Assembly (NCBI GenBank): GCA_016716425.1
Contig: JADJWJ010000010.1
Coordinates: 62,001-126,000 of the forward strand
From: Betaproteobacteria bacterium
GTDB lineage: Bacteria > Pseudomonadota > Gammaproteobacteria > Burkholderiales > Casimicrobiaceae
DNA length: 64,000 bases
Direction: 5' to 3'
Shown piece after piece: positions 1 through 11,916 of this stretch. A model generated the notes under the pieces. That model saw nothing but the letters and a program-made list of their open reading frames with translations, made no database searches and was not told the DNA's origin. Within the stretch, counting starts at the first letter, position 1. Each line of letters begins with the position of its first letter. The translations under genes were made by a program, and so were the position numbers.

Positions 1-754
1 ATCGCGGCCAGCACGACCGAGCCGCCGGTCGGCGCCTCGGGGTGGGCGTCGGGCAGCCACGTGTGCACCGGCCACATCGGCACCTTGACCGCGAACGCCG
101 CGAAGAAGGCCGCGAACAGCAGCACCTGCGTGTCGAGCGCGAGCGGCAGCACGAACCAGTCCTGCAGTGCGAAGCTGCCGGACTTCTGGTACAGGTAGAT
201 GAACGCCACCAGCATCAGCAGTGAGCCCAGCAGCGTGTACAGGAAGAACTTGATCGCCGCGTAGACGCGCCGCTCGCCGCCCCAGATGCCGATGATCAGG
301 TACATCGGGATCAGCATCGCCTCGAAGAACACGTAGAACAGGATCGCGTCGAGCGCGGCGAACGCGCCGTTGATGAGGCCGGACATGATCAGGAACGCGG
401 CCATGTACTGCGCGACGCGCACCTTGATGCACTCCCACCCGGCCCAGACGACGAGCAGCGTCGTGAAGCTGTTGAGCAGCACGAACAGCACCGAGATGCC
501 GTCCACACCCAGGTGGTAGTGGATGTCGAAGTACGGGATCCACTCGCGGCGCTCGCCGAACTGCATCGCCGACGTCGTCGCGTCGAAGTGCGTGTACAGC
601 GGGATCGTGACCAGGAAGCCCGCGAGCGCACCGGCCAGCGCGGTCCACCGGGCCTTCGCCGCGTCCGCGTCCCGGCCGAGCACGAGCACGGCCACGCCCG
701 CGAGGATCGGGACCCAGATCGCGAGCGACAGGTAGGGGGTCATCGTCGGGGCCA

Positions 755-755
<1 letters not shown>
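1..755 (-). CDS. nuoM: NADH-quinone oxidoreductase subunit M (N-terminal ~251 residues, cut by the window edge)
   Basis: Membrane subunit of respiratory complex I, one of the antiporter-like proton-pumping subunits. The visible part is hydrophobic and contains the family signatures FYVFFEAMLIPMYLIIGIWG and, near the cut, PMWPVHTWLPDAHPEAPTGG, which carry the conserved glutamate and lysine/histidine region of the proton channel. The start ATG shares its A with the nuoL stop codon (TGATG), which indicates translational coupling; an in-frame ATG 12 bases further in is an alternative. The remaining half of the protein, and presumably nuoN, lie to the left of the window. Identity is certain from the sequence motifs and the operon position. 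Confidence 0.95.
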
Positions 756-2734
<1,979 letters not shown>

Positions 2735-2744
2735 CGCGTCTGTC

Positions 2745-3012
2745 CGTCGCCGGGCCCCCAGGGGGGGGCCCCTGGGGGCCGCGAGCCCGAGCGGGGGGCC
2801 TCCCGTCCGCCGGGGGCGGGGGCCGCGGGCCGGCCGGCGGCGGCCGGGGGCCGCGAGCCGCGAGCGGGGGCGCCCCCCCCCCCGCCGGGCCCGCTGGGGG
2901 GGGGGGGGGGCGGGGGCCGGGGGGGGGGGGGGGGGGGGGGGGGGGGCCGTCCGCCGGGCCTCCCGCGCGGCCCGGGGGGCAGCGAACGAAGTGAGCGTGG
3001 GGGTCGTTCCAT
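2745..3012. repeat. G-rich low-complexity tract derived from a family C intergenic repeat
   Basis: The spacer between nuoK and nuoL is almost pure G with a few C. It includes an uninterrupted run of 28 G (2919-2946) and one of 15 G (2896-2910). Its right end, GGGGGGCAGCGAACGAAGTG AGCGTGGGGG (2975-3004), matches the family C repeat found at 22477-22637 and 44107-44418. The tract is therefore best read as a family C copy whose poly-G arm is expanded, or mis-sequenced or mis-assembled. Open frames here (a proline-rich one on the minus strand) are compositional and not genes. Confidence 0.8.
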
Positions 3013-3013
3013 C

Positions 3014-3334
3014 TCAGCCCTGCAGCTGGTCGAGGTCGTCGACGTCGATCGTGCCGGCGTTGCGGAAGAGCAGCACCAGGATCGCGAGGCCGATCGCCGA
3101 TTCGGCGGCGGCGACGGTGAGGATGAAGAAGACGAACACCTGCCCGCCCATGTCGCCGAGGTAGTGGGAGAACGCGATGAAGTTGAGGTTGACGGCGAGC
3201 AGCATCAGTTCGATCGCCATCAGGATGACGATGACGTTCTTCCGGTTGAGGAAGATGCCGGCCATGCTGATCGCGAACAGGATCGCGGCCAGCACGAGAT
3301 AGTGCGCCAGCGTCGGCGCGGTCAGCAGTGCCAC
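3014..3334 (-). CDS. nuoK: NADH-quinone oxidoreductase subunit K
   Basis: Small membrane subunit of complex I (106 residues; family about 100). Three transmembrane segments are visible. The conserved MAIELMLLAVNLNFIAFSHY segment carries the key membrane glutamate, and a second glutamate lies in the AAAESAIGLAI segment. The GTG start two bases after the nuoJ stop was chosen because the protein then begins just before the conserved LAHYLVL motif; an AGAGGG ribosome binding site lies about seven bases upstream, inside the end of nuoJ. The same frame stays open far upstream, which is a shadow of nuoJ. Confidence 0.95.
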   Translation of the reverse strand: MALLTAPTLAHYLVLAAILFAISMAGIFLNRKNVIVILMAIELMLLAVNLNFIAFSHYLGDMGGQVFVFFILTVAAAESAIGLAILVLLFRNAGTIDVDDLDQLQG

Positions 3335-3336
3335 GT

Positions 3337-3930
3337 TCAGTCCCTCTTCTCGGTCGGCAGGTCGAGAAGCCGGACGCGGTCCTGCCGGCGCACCTTCACC
3401 TGCAGCCCCGGATCCTGGTACTTCGACTCGCGGCGCTTGCGGTGCGTCAGCGCGATGGCGGCGATGATCGCCACCAGCAGCAAGACTGCGGCGATCTCGA
3501 ACGGGTAGACGTAGTCGACGTAGATGAGGCGGCCCAGGGCCTTGGTGTTGCTGCCCTCCGGCACCGGCGGCGCCCCCCCGCCACCGACGCGGCTGCCGAC
3601 GACGACCAGCGCCATCTCCAGCAGCACCAGCACGCCGACGGTCGCGGCAACCGGGATGTAGCTGCGGAAATTCTTGCGCAGACTGTCGAAGTTGACGTCG
3701 AGCATCATGACGACGAACAGGAACAGCACCATCACCGCACCGACGTAGACCAGGACCAGCGCGATCGCGAGGAACTCGGCGTGCAGCAGCAGCCACACGC
3801 CGGCCGCCGTGAAGAAGCACAGCACCAGCCACAGCGCGGCGTGCACCGGGTTGCGCGTCGTGACGACCCGCAGCGCCGCGAAGATCAGGATCGCGGCGAA
3901 CGCGTAGAAGATGGCGGTGTGGAAGGTCAT
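3337..3930 (-). CDS. nuoJ: NADH-quinone oxidoreductase subunit J
   Basis: Membrane subunit of complex I, 197 residues, normal for the family. It has five hydrophobic segments, beginning with the N-terminal helix FYAFAAILIFAALRVVTTRN and including the AALWLVLCFFTAAGVWLLL and ALVLVYVGAVMVLFLFVVMM segments typical of NuoJ/ND6, the latter at the pi-bulge helix. The C-terminal tail is charged. It is followed by nuoK after two bases. Upstream it is separated from nuoI by a palindromic family A repeat. Confidence 0.96.
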   Translation of the reverse strand: MTFHTAIFYAFAAILIFAALRVVTTRNPVHAALWLVLCFFTAAGVWLLLHAEFLAIALVLVYVGAVMVLFLFVVMMLDVNFDSLRKNFRSYIPVAATVGVLVLLEMALVVVGSRVGGGGAPPVPEGSNTKALGRLIYVDYVYPFEIAAVLLLVAIIAAIALTHRKRRESKYQDPGLQVKVRRQDRVRLLDLPTEKRD

Positions 3931-3943
3931 GCCGTGAAGGGCG

Positions 3944-4062
3944 TTTTCACAGGAGACGCAGAGGCGTCGAGGATTCCTGCGAAACCTCGGCTCGGTCGAT
4001 GATTGGCGGCGGGCGACATCTGTTTTCTCTGCGTCTCTGCGTCTCTGCGTCTCTTTGTGAAA
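3944..4062. repeat. Family A palindromic repeat between nuoI and nuoJ
   Basis: The left arm at 3944-3966 (TTTTCACAGGAGACGCAGAG) and the right arm at 4021-4062 (TCTCTGCGTCTCTGCGTCTC TTTGTGAAAG) are inverted copies around a loop of about 55 bases. The right arm has three tandem CTCTGCGT units. It sits within an operon, so a transcript through it would fold into a long hairpin. It is related to copies at 5691, 8114, 18615, 46528 and 49344. Confidence 0.85.
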
Positions 4063-4067
4063 GCAAC

Positions 4068-4559
4068 CTACCGGTATCGCGCGTCTGCCGTCCGATCGGC
4101 GGCGATCTGCGATTCGTACCGGTCGCCGACGGCCAGCAGCATTTCCTTCGTGTAGTAGAGGTCGCCGCGCTTTTCACCGTGGTACTCGAGGACGCGCGTC
4201 TCGACGATCGAGTCGACCGGGCAGCTCTCCTCGCAGAAGCCGCAGAAGATGCACTTGGTCAGGTCGATGTCGTAGCGCGTCGTCCGGCGCGTGCCGTCGG
4301 CGCGCTGCTCGGACTCGATCGTGATGGCGAGCGCCGGGCACACCGCCTCGCACAGCTTGCAGGCGATGCAGCGCTCCTCGCCGTTCGGGTAGCGGCGCAG
4401 CGCGTGCAGACCGCGGAAGCGGGGACCCTGCGGGGTCTTCTCCTCGGGGAACTGGACGGTGACCTTGCGTGCGAACAGGTACCGGCCCGTGAGCATCATG
4501 CCCTTGACCATCTCGGCCAGCAGCCAGGTATCGAGGAAGTCCTTGACGCGCGCGAACAT
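4068..4559 (-). CDS. nuoI: NADH-quinone oxidoreductase subunit I
   Basis: Peripheral-arm iron-sulfur subunit of complex I (163 residues, as in other betaproteobacteria). It carries two ferredoxin-type [4Fe-4S] motifs, CIACKLCEAVCP (about residues 61-72) and CIFCGFCEESCP (about 100-111), which bind clusters N6a and N6b. The N-terminal helix MFARVKDFLDTWLLAEMVKG lies along the membrane. It begins 17 bases after the nuoH stop. The open frame extends upstream through nuoH, but the ATG chosen gives the conserved family N-terminus. Confidence 0.97.
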   Translation of the reverse strand: MFARVKDFLDTWLLAEMVKGMMLTGRYLFARKVTVQFPEEKTPQGPRFRGLHALRRYPNGEERCIACKLCEAVCPALAITIESEQRADGTRRTTRYDIDLTKCIFCGFCEESCPVDSIVETRVLEYHGEKRGDLYYTKEMLLAVGDRYESQIAADRTADARYR

Positions 4560-4576
4560 GGCAGTCCCCGTCGCTA

Positions 4577-5635
4577 TCAGTGGAAAAGGTCGGCGTAGCG
4601 CGTCTGCATCATCGCGCCGAGGAACACGATCCAGACCAGCGTCACCGGGATGAACACCTTCCAGCCGAGCCGCATGACCTGGTCGTAGCGGTAGCGCGGA
4701 AACGTCGCGCGCACCCACAGGAAGCACAGCAGTACGAACGACATCTTCGCGGCCAGCCACAGGAAGCCGTCGCCGAACGGCGCCATGCCGAGCACGGTCA
4801 CCTCGTTCAGGCGCGGCCACGGCGCGAGCCACCCGCCGAGGAACATGAGCGCCGTCAGCGCGGCGATCAGGATCATGTTCATGTACTCGGCCAGGAAGAA
4901 CACGGCGAACGCCACGCCCGAGTACTCGACGTGGAAGCCGGCGACGATCTCCGACTCGCCCTCGGCCATGTCGAACGGGTGCCGGTTGGTCTCGGCGAGG
5001 CCGGAAACGAAGTAGACGATGAACAACGGCAGGAGCGGCCACACGTACCAGTAGGCGGCGCCGCCCTCCTGCCCCCGAACGATGTCCGACAGGTTGAGGG
5101 TGTTGGCGGCCATCAGCACGCCGACGAGCGCGAAGCCCATCGCGATCTCGTAGGAGACGATCTGCGCCGCGGAGCGCAGCGCACCGAGGAACGCGTACTT
5201 CGAGTTGGACGCCCAACCGGCGAGGATGATTCCGTACACGCCGATCGACGACAGCGCGAGCACGTACAGCAGGCCCGCGTTGATGTCGGCCAGCACCAGC
5301 GTGTCCGTGAACGGGATCACCGCCCACGCCGCGAGCGCGGGGCCGATCGCCAGCAGCGGCGCGACGAAGAACAGGTACCGGTTGGCGCCGGACGGGACGA
5401 CGATTTCCTTGAAGAGCAGCTTCGCGACGTCGGCGAACGGCTGCAACAGGCCGAACGGGCCGACGCGGTTGGGCCCGATTCGCACCTGCATGTAGCCGAT
5501 GATCTTGCGCTCGGCGAGCGTCAGGTACGCGACCGTCAGGATCAGCGGTATCGCGATCGCGACGATCTTCGCGAGCGTCCACACGACGACCCAGACGGGT
5601 CCCAGCCACTGCTGCACGGGCGCCAGGAAGTCCAC
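4577..5635 (-). CDS. nuoH: NADH-quinone oxidoreductase subunit H
   Basis: Membrane subunit of complex I at the quinone entry site (352 residues, normal length). The conserved patterns AERKIIGYMQVRIGPNRVGP (about residues 41-60), LLQPFADVAKLLFKE, and the loop SGLAETNRHPFDMAEGESEI (about 213-232, with the conserved acidic residues of the E-channel) are all present. About eight transmembrane segments are visible. Upstream, a 135-base spacer holding a palindromic repeat separates it from nuoG. Confidence 0.97.
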   Translation of the reverse strand: MDFLAPVQQWLGPVWVVVWTLAKIVAIAIPLILTVAYLTLAERKIIGYMQVRIGPNRVGPFGLLQPFADVAKLLFKEIVVPSGANRYLFFVAPLLAIGPALAAWAVIPFTDTLVLADINAGLLYVLALSSIGVYGIILAGWASNSKYAFLGALRSAAQIVSYEIAMGFALVGVLMAANTLNLSDIVRGQEGGAAYWYVWPLLPLFIVYFVSGLAETNRHPFDMAEGESEIVAGFHVEYSGVAFAVFFLAEYMNMILIAALTALMFLGGWLAPWPRLNEVTVLGMAPFGDGFLWLAAKMSFVLLCFLWVRATFPRYRYDQVMRLGWKVFIPVTLVWIVFLGAMMQTRYADLFH

Positions 5636-5690
5636 GTCAGATCTCCCGTCGTGCCGCCGCCACGCGCGGCGTGCGCGTGCGCAGCACGCT

Positions 5691-5762
5691 GTTCACAGGA
5701 CGCGCAAAGACGCCGAGAAGCACCCGAACCGGCTTCTCGGCGTCTGTGCGCCTCTCCGTGAG
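5691..5762. repeat. Family A palindromic repeat between nuoG and nuoH
   Basis: The left arm GTTCACAGGACGCGCAAAGA (5691-5710), continuing to CGCCGAGAAG, pairs with the right arm CTTCTCGGCGTCTGTGCGCC and TCTCCGTGAGC (5732-5762). The loop is about ten bases, so this is one of the tightest hairpins of the family. It lies inside the nuo operon. Confidence 0.8.
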
Positions 5763-5770
5763 CTTGCGGT

Positions 5771-8101
5771 TCATGCCTTCTCCAGCGTAATCGGACCGGA
5801 GAGCCCCTCGAGCCCGCACGTCGACGGATGCGCGGCCGCGACGCGCACGACGCCGGGCGGCACGGCCGCGTCCACGACGGCCGTCAGCACCGCTTCGCCG
5901 CCACCCTGGCGGACCTTCACCTGCCCGCCTTCCGCGATCCCCAGCGTCTCCAGCAGCGACCGGTGCATGCGCGCCCTCGGCGGCCGCGCGTCGACGGTCC
6001 GCTGCAGCGACGGCGCGCGCCGGACCAGCGGATCGGCGAAGTAGATCGGAACGTCGGCGACCCGTTCGATCGGGACCGCCGTCGCGTCGGGGCGCACCGG
6101 GGCCGCGCGGGTGCCGTTGTGCAGCCGGGCGCGCACGTCCGGCGTGTCGCCCAGCACCGCGGCGCGGACGCCGGCCGCCGACTCCGCGTCGAAGCCCGGC
6201 AGGTTCATCATCGTGCCCAGTACGCGCAGCACCTTCCAGCCGGGGCGCGTGTCGCCGAGCGGACGCACGACGCCCTGGAATTCCTGCACGCGGCCTTCGC
6301 AGTTCACGAACGTGCCCGCCGTCTCGGTGAACGGCGAGACCGGCAGCAGGAGGTCGGCGTACGAAGCGCCATGTGCGAACGGACTCATGACGACGACGAG
6401 GTCCGCCTTCTCCAGCGCCGAGCGCGCGGCGAGCGCGTTGGCAAAGTCGAACTCGGGCTCGGCGTGCAGCAGCACGTAGGCGCGGCGCGGGTCGGCGAGC
6501 ATCGCCTGCGCGTTCATCCCGCCGGATTGCGGCAGCGCGCCGGCCACGTGCGCCCCTACGGTGTTCGCAGCCTCGGTCAGGAAGCCCAGCGTCGCGCCGG
6601 TGACGTCGGCGAGCAGCTGCGCCAGCGCGTGGACCTGCGCGGCCTCGAGATGCCGGACCGCGTCGTTGCCGAGCAGCACCGCCGGCTTCTTCCCGGATGC
6701 GAGACTCGCCGCGATCGCACGCTCGGCCTCTGTCGGCACGATCGCCGCGAGCGCTTCGGGCACGGCGACGCCGCGCGTCTGCGCGGCGGCCGCGACGATG
6801 CCGGCCAGGGCCGCCGGGATCCGTGACGGCGCCACCACGGCCTTGTGCGCGATGCGGATCAGCCAGTCGTCGTCGACCGAGTGCAGCAGCGAGACCTGCG
6901 TGCCCTTCTTCGCCGCCTGCCGCAGCCGTTGCGCGAGCAGCGGGTGATCCTTGCGCAGGAAGCTGCCGACCACGAGCACGCGGTCGAGCGTGCCGACCTC
7001 GGCGATCGGCATGCCGAGCCACGGGATGCCCATCGCGTGACCGTTGCCGCGGAAGTCGACCTGCCGCAGGCGGAAGTCGATGTTGTCGCCGCCGAGCCCG
7101 CGCACCAGACGCCCCGCAAGCGCGAGCTCCTCCAGCGTGGCGTGCGGTGAGGCGAAGACGCCGAGCGCACCGGGACCGTGCCGGCCGACGATGTCCATCA
7201 GTCCGCGCGCGACGACGTCGAGCGCCGTCTGCCAGTCGACCGGCTTCCACTCGCCGGCCTGCTTCACCATCGGCGTGGTCAGCCGCTCCGGCGAGTTCAA
7301 TCCTTCGTACGAGAAGCGGTCCTTGTCGGACAGCCAGCATTCGTTGATCGCCTCGTTCTCGAGCGGCAGCACGCGCATGACGCGATCGCCCTTCACCTGC
7401 ACGACGAGGTTGCTGCCGAGCGAATCGTGCGGCGACACCGACTTGCGGCGCGCGAGCTCCCACGTGCGCGCCGCGTAGCGGAACGGCTTCGAGGTCAGCG
7501 CGCCGACCGGGCACACGTCGATGGAGTTCCCCGACAGCTCCGAGTCGACGGTCCGGCCGACGAACGCGACGATCTCCGAGTGCTCGCCGCGGCCGATCAT
7601 GCCGAGCTCCATGATTCCGGCGATCTCCTGGCCGAAGCGCACGCAGCGCGTGCACTGGATGCAGCGGGCCATCTCCTCGGCCGATACCAGCGGGCCAATG
7701 TCCTTGTGGAAGACCACGCGCTTGGCCTCGCGGTAGCGCGACGACGAGCCGCCGTAGCCGACGGCGAGATCCTGCAGCTGGCACTCGCCGCCCTGGTCGC
7801 AGATCGGGCAGTCCAGCGGATGGTTGATCAGCAGGAACTCCATCACGCCCTTCTGCGCCGTGACGGCCTGCTCGGAGGCCGTCCAGACCTTCATGCCGTC
7901 CGTGACCGGCGTGGCGCACGCCGGCAGCGGCTTGGGGGCCTTCTCGACCTGCACGAGGCACATCCGGCAGTTGGCGGCGATCGACAGCTTCTTGTGATAG
8001 CAGAAGTGCGGCACGTAGATGCCGAGCGCGTTCGCCGCCTCCAGCACCGTGCTGCCGGGCGCGACCTCGAGCTTCCTGCCGTCGATTTCGATGTTCAACA
8101 T
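5771..8101 (-). CDS. nuoG: NADH-quinone oxidoreductase subunit G
   Basis: Largest peripheral-arm subunit of complex I (776 residues, typical of betaproteobacteria). The N-terminal [2Fe-2S] ferredoxin domain has Cys34, Cys45, Cys48 and Cys62. It is followed by the His/Cys3 [4Fe-4S] motif HPLDCPICDQGGEC (about 103-116) and a second [4Fe-4S] site starting CIQCTRC (about 155) and ending CPVGALTSKP. The rest is a molybdopterin-oxidoreductase-like fold without a visible cofactor-binding Cys. Both flanks are spacers of more than 100 bases filled with family A palindromes, unusual for a nuo operon. Confidence 0.97.
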   Translation of the reverse strand: MLNIEIDGRKLEVAPGSTVLEAANALGIYVPHFCYHKKLSIAANCRMCLVQVEKAPKPLPACATPVTDGMKVWTASEQAVTAQKGVMEFLLINHPLDCPICDQGGECQLQDLAVGYGGSSSRYREAKRVVFHKDIGPLVSAEEMARCIQCTRCVRFGQEIAGIMELGMIGRGEHSEIVAFVGRTVDSELSGNSIDVCPVGALTSKPFRYAARTWELARRKSVSPHDSLGSNLVVQVKGDRVMRVLPLENEAINECWLSDKDRFSYEGLNSPERLTTPMVKQAGEWKPVDWQTALDVVARGLMDIVGRHGPGALGVFASPHATLEELALAGRLVRGLGGDNIDFRLRQVDFRGNGHAMGIPWLGMPIAEVGTLDRVLVVGSFLRKDHPLLAQRLRQAAKKGTQVSLLHSVDDDWLIRIAHKAVVAPSRIPAALAGIVAAAAQTRGVAVPEALAAIVPTEAERAIAASLASGKKPAVLLGNDAVRHLEAAQVHALAQLLADVTGATLGFLTEAANTVGAHVAGALPQSGGMNAQAMLADPRRAYVLLHAEPEFDFANALAARSALEKADLVVVMSPFAHGASYADLLLPVSPFTETAGTFVNCEGRVQEFQGVVRPLGDTRPGWKVLRVLGTMMNLPGFDAESAAGVRAAVLGDTPDVRARLHNGTRAAPVRPDATAVPIERVADVPIYFADPLVRRAPSLQRTVDARPPRARMHRSLLETLGIAEGGQVKVRQGGGEAVLTAVVDAAVPPGVVRVAAAHPSTCGLEGLSGPITLEKA

Positions 8102-8113
8102 GTCGCGGAGATT

Positions 8114-8212
8114 CGGTTCACGACGAGACGCAGAGGCGCAGAGAAGTCCATTTCCGTGTCCGGCATTCCTTCAGGCTGCCTTCCTCGGCGGCTCTGCGTC
8201 TCTTTGTGGAAA
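8114..8212. repeat. Family A palindromic repeat between nuoF and nuoG
   Basis: The left arm at 8114-8146 contains GAGACGCAGAGGCGCAGAGA. The right arm at 8181-8212 contains GGCTCTGCGTCTCTTTGTGG, inverted relative to the left. The loop is about 35 bases. It is the third copy of the same element inside the nuo operon. Confidence 0.82.
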
Positions 8213-8222
8213 TTGCAGTTCA

Positions 8223-9523
<1,301 letters not shown>

Positions 9524-9527
<4 letters not shown>

Positions 9528-10042
9528 GCGTCGCTCCATCCGGGCCGCCCCTCGCCACGGGCGGCGGCCTCGCCGAGTTCGTCGACGAGTTCGTCGAGCT
9601 TCGCGTCCGACATGAAGCCGCACATGCGCCGGTCGTTGACGATGAGCACTGGGGCATCGCCGCACGCGCCCATGCACTCGCCTTCCTTCAGCGTGAAGCG
9701 GCCGTCCGGCGTCGTGCCGCCGAACTCGACGCCGAGCCGTGCCTTCAGGCGCTCGGCCGCCGCGGTCGCGCCGGACAGCGCGCACGGCAGATTCGTGCAG
9801 ATCGAGATCTTGAAGCGCCCCTGCGGCTTCAGGTTGTACATCGTGTAGAACGTGGCGACCTCGTAGACGGCGACCGGCGGCATCTCGAGGTACGCGGCCA
9901 CGGCGTCCATCAGCTCGGTGGACAGCCAGCCGTGCTCGTCCTGCGCGAACGCGAGCGCCGACATCACGGCGGACTGCTTCTGGTCCGTCGGGTACTTGGC
10001 GATCTCGCGATCGATCCTGCGCTTGGTCTCGGCCGAAAGCAT
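9524..10042 (-). CDS. nuoE: NADH-quinone oxidoreductase subunit E
   Basis: Thioredoxin-like [2Fe-2S] subunit of complex I (172 residues). Four cluster cysteines are visible: ICTNLPC (about residues 80-86, the CxxxxC pair) and GECMGACGDAPV (about 121-132, the CxxxC pair). The ATG at 10042 gives the usual NuoE N-terminus (LSAETKRRIDREIAKYP). A GTG at 10057 overlapping the stop of the preceding gene (GTGA) is an equally possible, coupled start that would add five residues. It is followed by nuoF with an ATGA overlap. Confidence 0.95.
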
Positions 10043-10053
10043 CGTGGCGTCCG

Positions 10054-10527
10054 TCACTGGATGTGGTAGCCGGCAACCCGCCAGAGGCCGTCGCGCTCCA
10101 GCACCATGATCATCTCCTCCGTCGCCTGCTTCCTGCGGGCGAACCGGGTGTCGAACAGGATCGACATCTCCGCACCGGTGGTGGCTCCCGCAGCGGCGTC
10201 CCCGCCCTCCGGTGCGCCGCCGACGAATGCCGCCTTCTCGGCCTTGCGCGACACGACGCGTCCGTACTCCCGGCGCAGGTCGCGGATCCCGTCGTTCCAC
10301 TGCTTCCGGTCGACGTCCTTCTTGAAGGACTCGGCCCCCATCGCCCAGGCGTCCGCGTAACGCTGCGCGTCGACGCGGGCGAGCCAGCGCTCGGCGGCGC
10401 CGATGGCCGCGCGCTGGTCCGGCGACATCGGCTGCGCCTGCGCGATCGCCGCCAGCGCGCACAGCGGGAGCAGCGCCAGTGCGAGCGCGACGCGGCGCCG
10501 GCGCAGGCGCGGCACGTTCGCCGTCAT
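10054..10527 (-). CDS. DUF4019-family exported protein inserted in the nuo operon
   Basis: A 157-residue protein with a positively charged N-terminus and a hydrophobic signal segment (VALALALLPLCALAAIAQAQ, about residues 13-32), probably cleaved after AQA or nearby, so likely periplasmic. The mature part fits my recollection of DUF4019: an AAERWLARVDAQRYADAW start, a central RREYGRVVSRKAEKAAF block and the C-terminal GLWRVAGYHIQ. Function is unknown. Its ATG overlaps the nuoD stop (ATGA), and its own stop overlaps a possible nuoE GTG start, so it is translationally embedded in the complex I operon. It is not a standard nuo gene. A role in complex I assembly or in the respiratory envelope is only a guess from position. 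Confidence 0.88.
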   Translation of the reverse strand: MTANVPRLRRRRVALALALLPLCALAAIAQAQPMSPDQRAAIGAAERWLARVDAQRYADAWAMGAESFKKDVDRKQWNDGIRDLRREYGRVVSRKAEKAAFVGGAPEGGDAAAGATTGAEMSILFDTRFARRKQATEEMIMVLERDGLWRVAGYHIQ

Positions 10528-11777
10528 CGGTCCACCGACCCGAACACGATGTCCTGCGTGCCGATGATCGCGACGACGTCCGCGATCATGTGCCCGCGCG
10601 CCATCTCGTCGAGCGCCGCCAGGTGCACGTAGTCGGGCGCGCGCAACTTGACCCGGTACGGCTTGTTGGCGCCGTCCGACACGATGTAGACGCCGAATTC
10701 GCCCTTCGGGTGCTCGACCGCGGCGTAGACCTCCCCCGGCGGCACGTGCATCCCCTCGGTGAAGAGCTTGAAGTGGTGGATCAGCTCCTCCATGTGCGAC
10801 TTCATCGCCTCGCGGGCCGGCGGCGCGACCTTGTGGTCGGCCACGATCACCGGACCCGGATTCGCGCGCAGCCACTCGACGCACTGGGCGACGATCCGGT
10901 TCGACTGGCGCAGTTCCTCGACGCGGACGAGGTAGCGGTCGTAGCAGTCGCCGTTCACGCCGACCGGAACGTCGAACCGCATCCGGTCGTAGACCTCGTA
11001 CGGCTGCTTCCTGCGCAGGTCCCACGGCACGCCCGATCCCCGCAGCATCGCGCCGGTGAAGCCCAGCGCCAGCGCCCGCTCGGGCGACACCACGCCGATG
11101 CCGACCGTGCGCTGCTTCCAGATCCGGTTGTCGGTGAGCAGCTCCTCGTACTCGTCGACGCATTGCGGGAAGCGCCGCGTGAAGTCCTCGATGAAGTCGA
11201 GCAGCGAGCCCTGCCGGTTCTCGTTCATCCGCTCGAGCGCGCGCGCGTTGCGCAGCTGCGACGGCTGGTACTGCGGCATCCGGTCCGGCAGGTCGCGGTA
11301 GACGCCGCCCGGCCGGTAGTACGCGGCGTGCATGCGCGCACCGGAGACGGCCTCGTAGACGTCGAACAGGTCCTCGCGCTCGCGGAACGCGTACAGGAAC
11401 GGCGTCATCGCGCCGACGTCGAGCGCGTGGCAGCCGAGCCACAGCAGGTGGTTCAGGATGCGCGTGATCTCGTCGAACATCACGCGGATGTACTGCGCGC
11501 GCTCGGGCACCTCGACGCCCAGCAGCCGCTCGATCGCCATGCAGTAGGCGTGCTCGTTGCACATCATGGACACGTAGTCGAGACGGTCCATGTACGGCAG
11601 CGACTGGATGTACGTCTTGCTCTCGGCGAGCTTCTCGGTGGCGCGGTGCAGCAGGCCGATGTGCGGGTCCGCGCGCTCGATGACCTCGCCGTCGAGCTCG
11701 AGCACGAGGCGCAGCACGCCGTGGGCCGCCGGGTGCTGCGGCCCGAAGTTCATCGTGTAGTTGCGGATCTCAGCCAT
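10524..11777 (-). CDS. nuoD: NADH-quinone oxidoreductase subunit D
   Basis: Quinone-site subunit of complex I (417 residues, the 49-kDa homologue). It opens with the conserved NFGPQHPAAHGVLRLVLELD, has HRGTEK-like LLHRATEKLAE, the MCNEHAYCMAIERLLGVEVP block, and ends with GTQDIVFGSVDR, typical of betaproteobacterial NuoD. The glycine of the usual HRGTEK motif is alanine here. Its stop overlaps the start of the DUF4019 gene. Upstream, a 139-base spacer contains a family B palindrome before the small 43-residue gene. Confidence 0.97.
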   Translation of the reverse strand: MAEIRNYTMNFGPQHPAAHGVLRLVLELDGEVIERADPHIGLLHRATEKLAESKTYIQSLPYMDRLDYVSMMCNEHAYCMAIERLLGVEVPERAQYIRVMFDEITRILNHLLWLGCHALDVGAMTPFLYAFREREDLFDVYEAVSGARMHAAYYRPGGVYRDLPDRMPQYQPSQLRNARALERMNENRQGSLLDFIEDFTRRFPQCVDEYEELLTDNRIWKQRTVGIGVVSPERALALGFTGAMLRGSGVPWDLRRKQPYEVYDRMRFDVPVGVNGDCYDRYLVRVEELRQSNRIVAQCVEWLRANPGPVIVADHKVAPPAREAMKSHMEELIHHFKLFTEGMHVPPGEVYAAVEHPKGEFGVYIVSDGANKPYRVKLRAPDYVHLAALDEMARGHMIADVVAIIGTQDIVFGSVDR

Positions 11778-11788
11778 GCGAGGACGCG

Positions 11789-11886
11789 TGAACCACGGAG
11801 GGGACGAAGGACATGCAGGAAGACCGGCGTCCACCGCCCTGTCCATCCCGGTGCACTCCGTGTCCTCGGCGTTCTCCTTGGTTCAA
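11789..11886. repeat. Family B palindromic repeat upstream of nuoD
   Basis: The left arm TGAACCACGGAGGGGACGAA (11789-11808) is mirrored by the right arm ending GTTCTCCTTGGTTCA (11872-11886). The inner GTGCACTCCGTGTCC (11851-11865) belongs to the same CACGGAG-type vocabulary. A related element lies at 50391-50491. It is located inside the nuo operon between the small membrane gene and nuoD. Confidence 0.7.
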
Positions 11887-11916
11887 GATTGCTCCCTCGA
11901 CGTTCGCGCCGGCCGG

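Noticed and set aside
4068..5609. 513-residue minus-strand frame appearing as a fusion with NuoI
   Set aside because: The upstream part is nuoH in a wrong frame; NuoI starts at 4559 with its conserved N-terminus.
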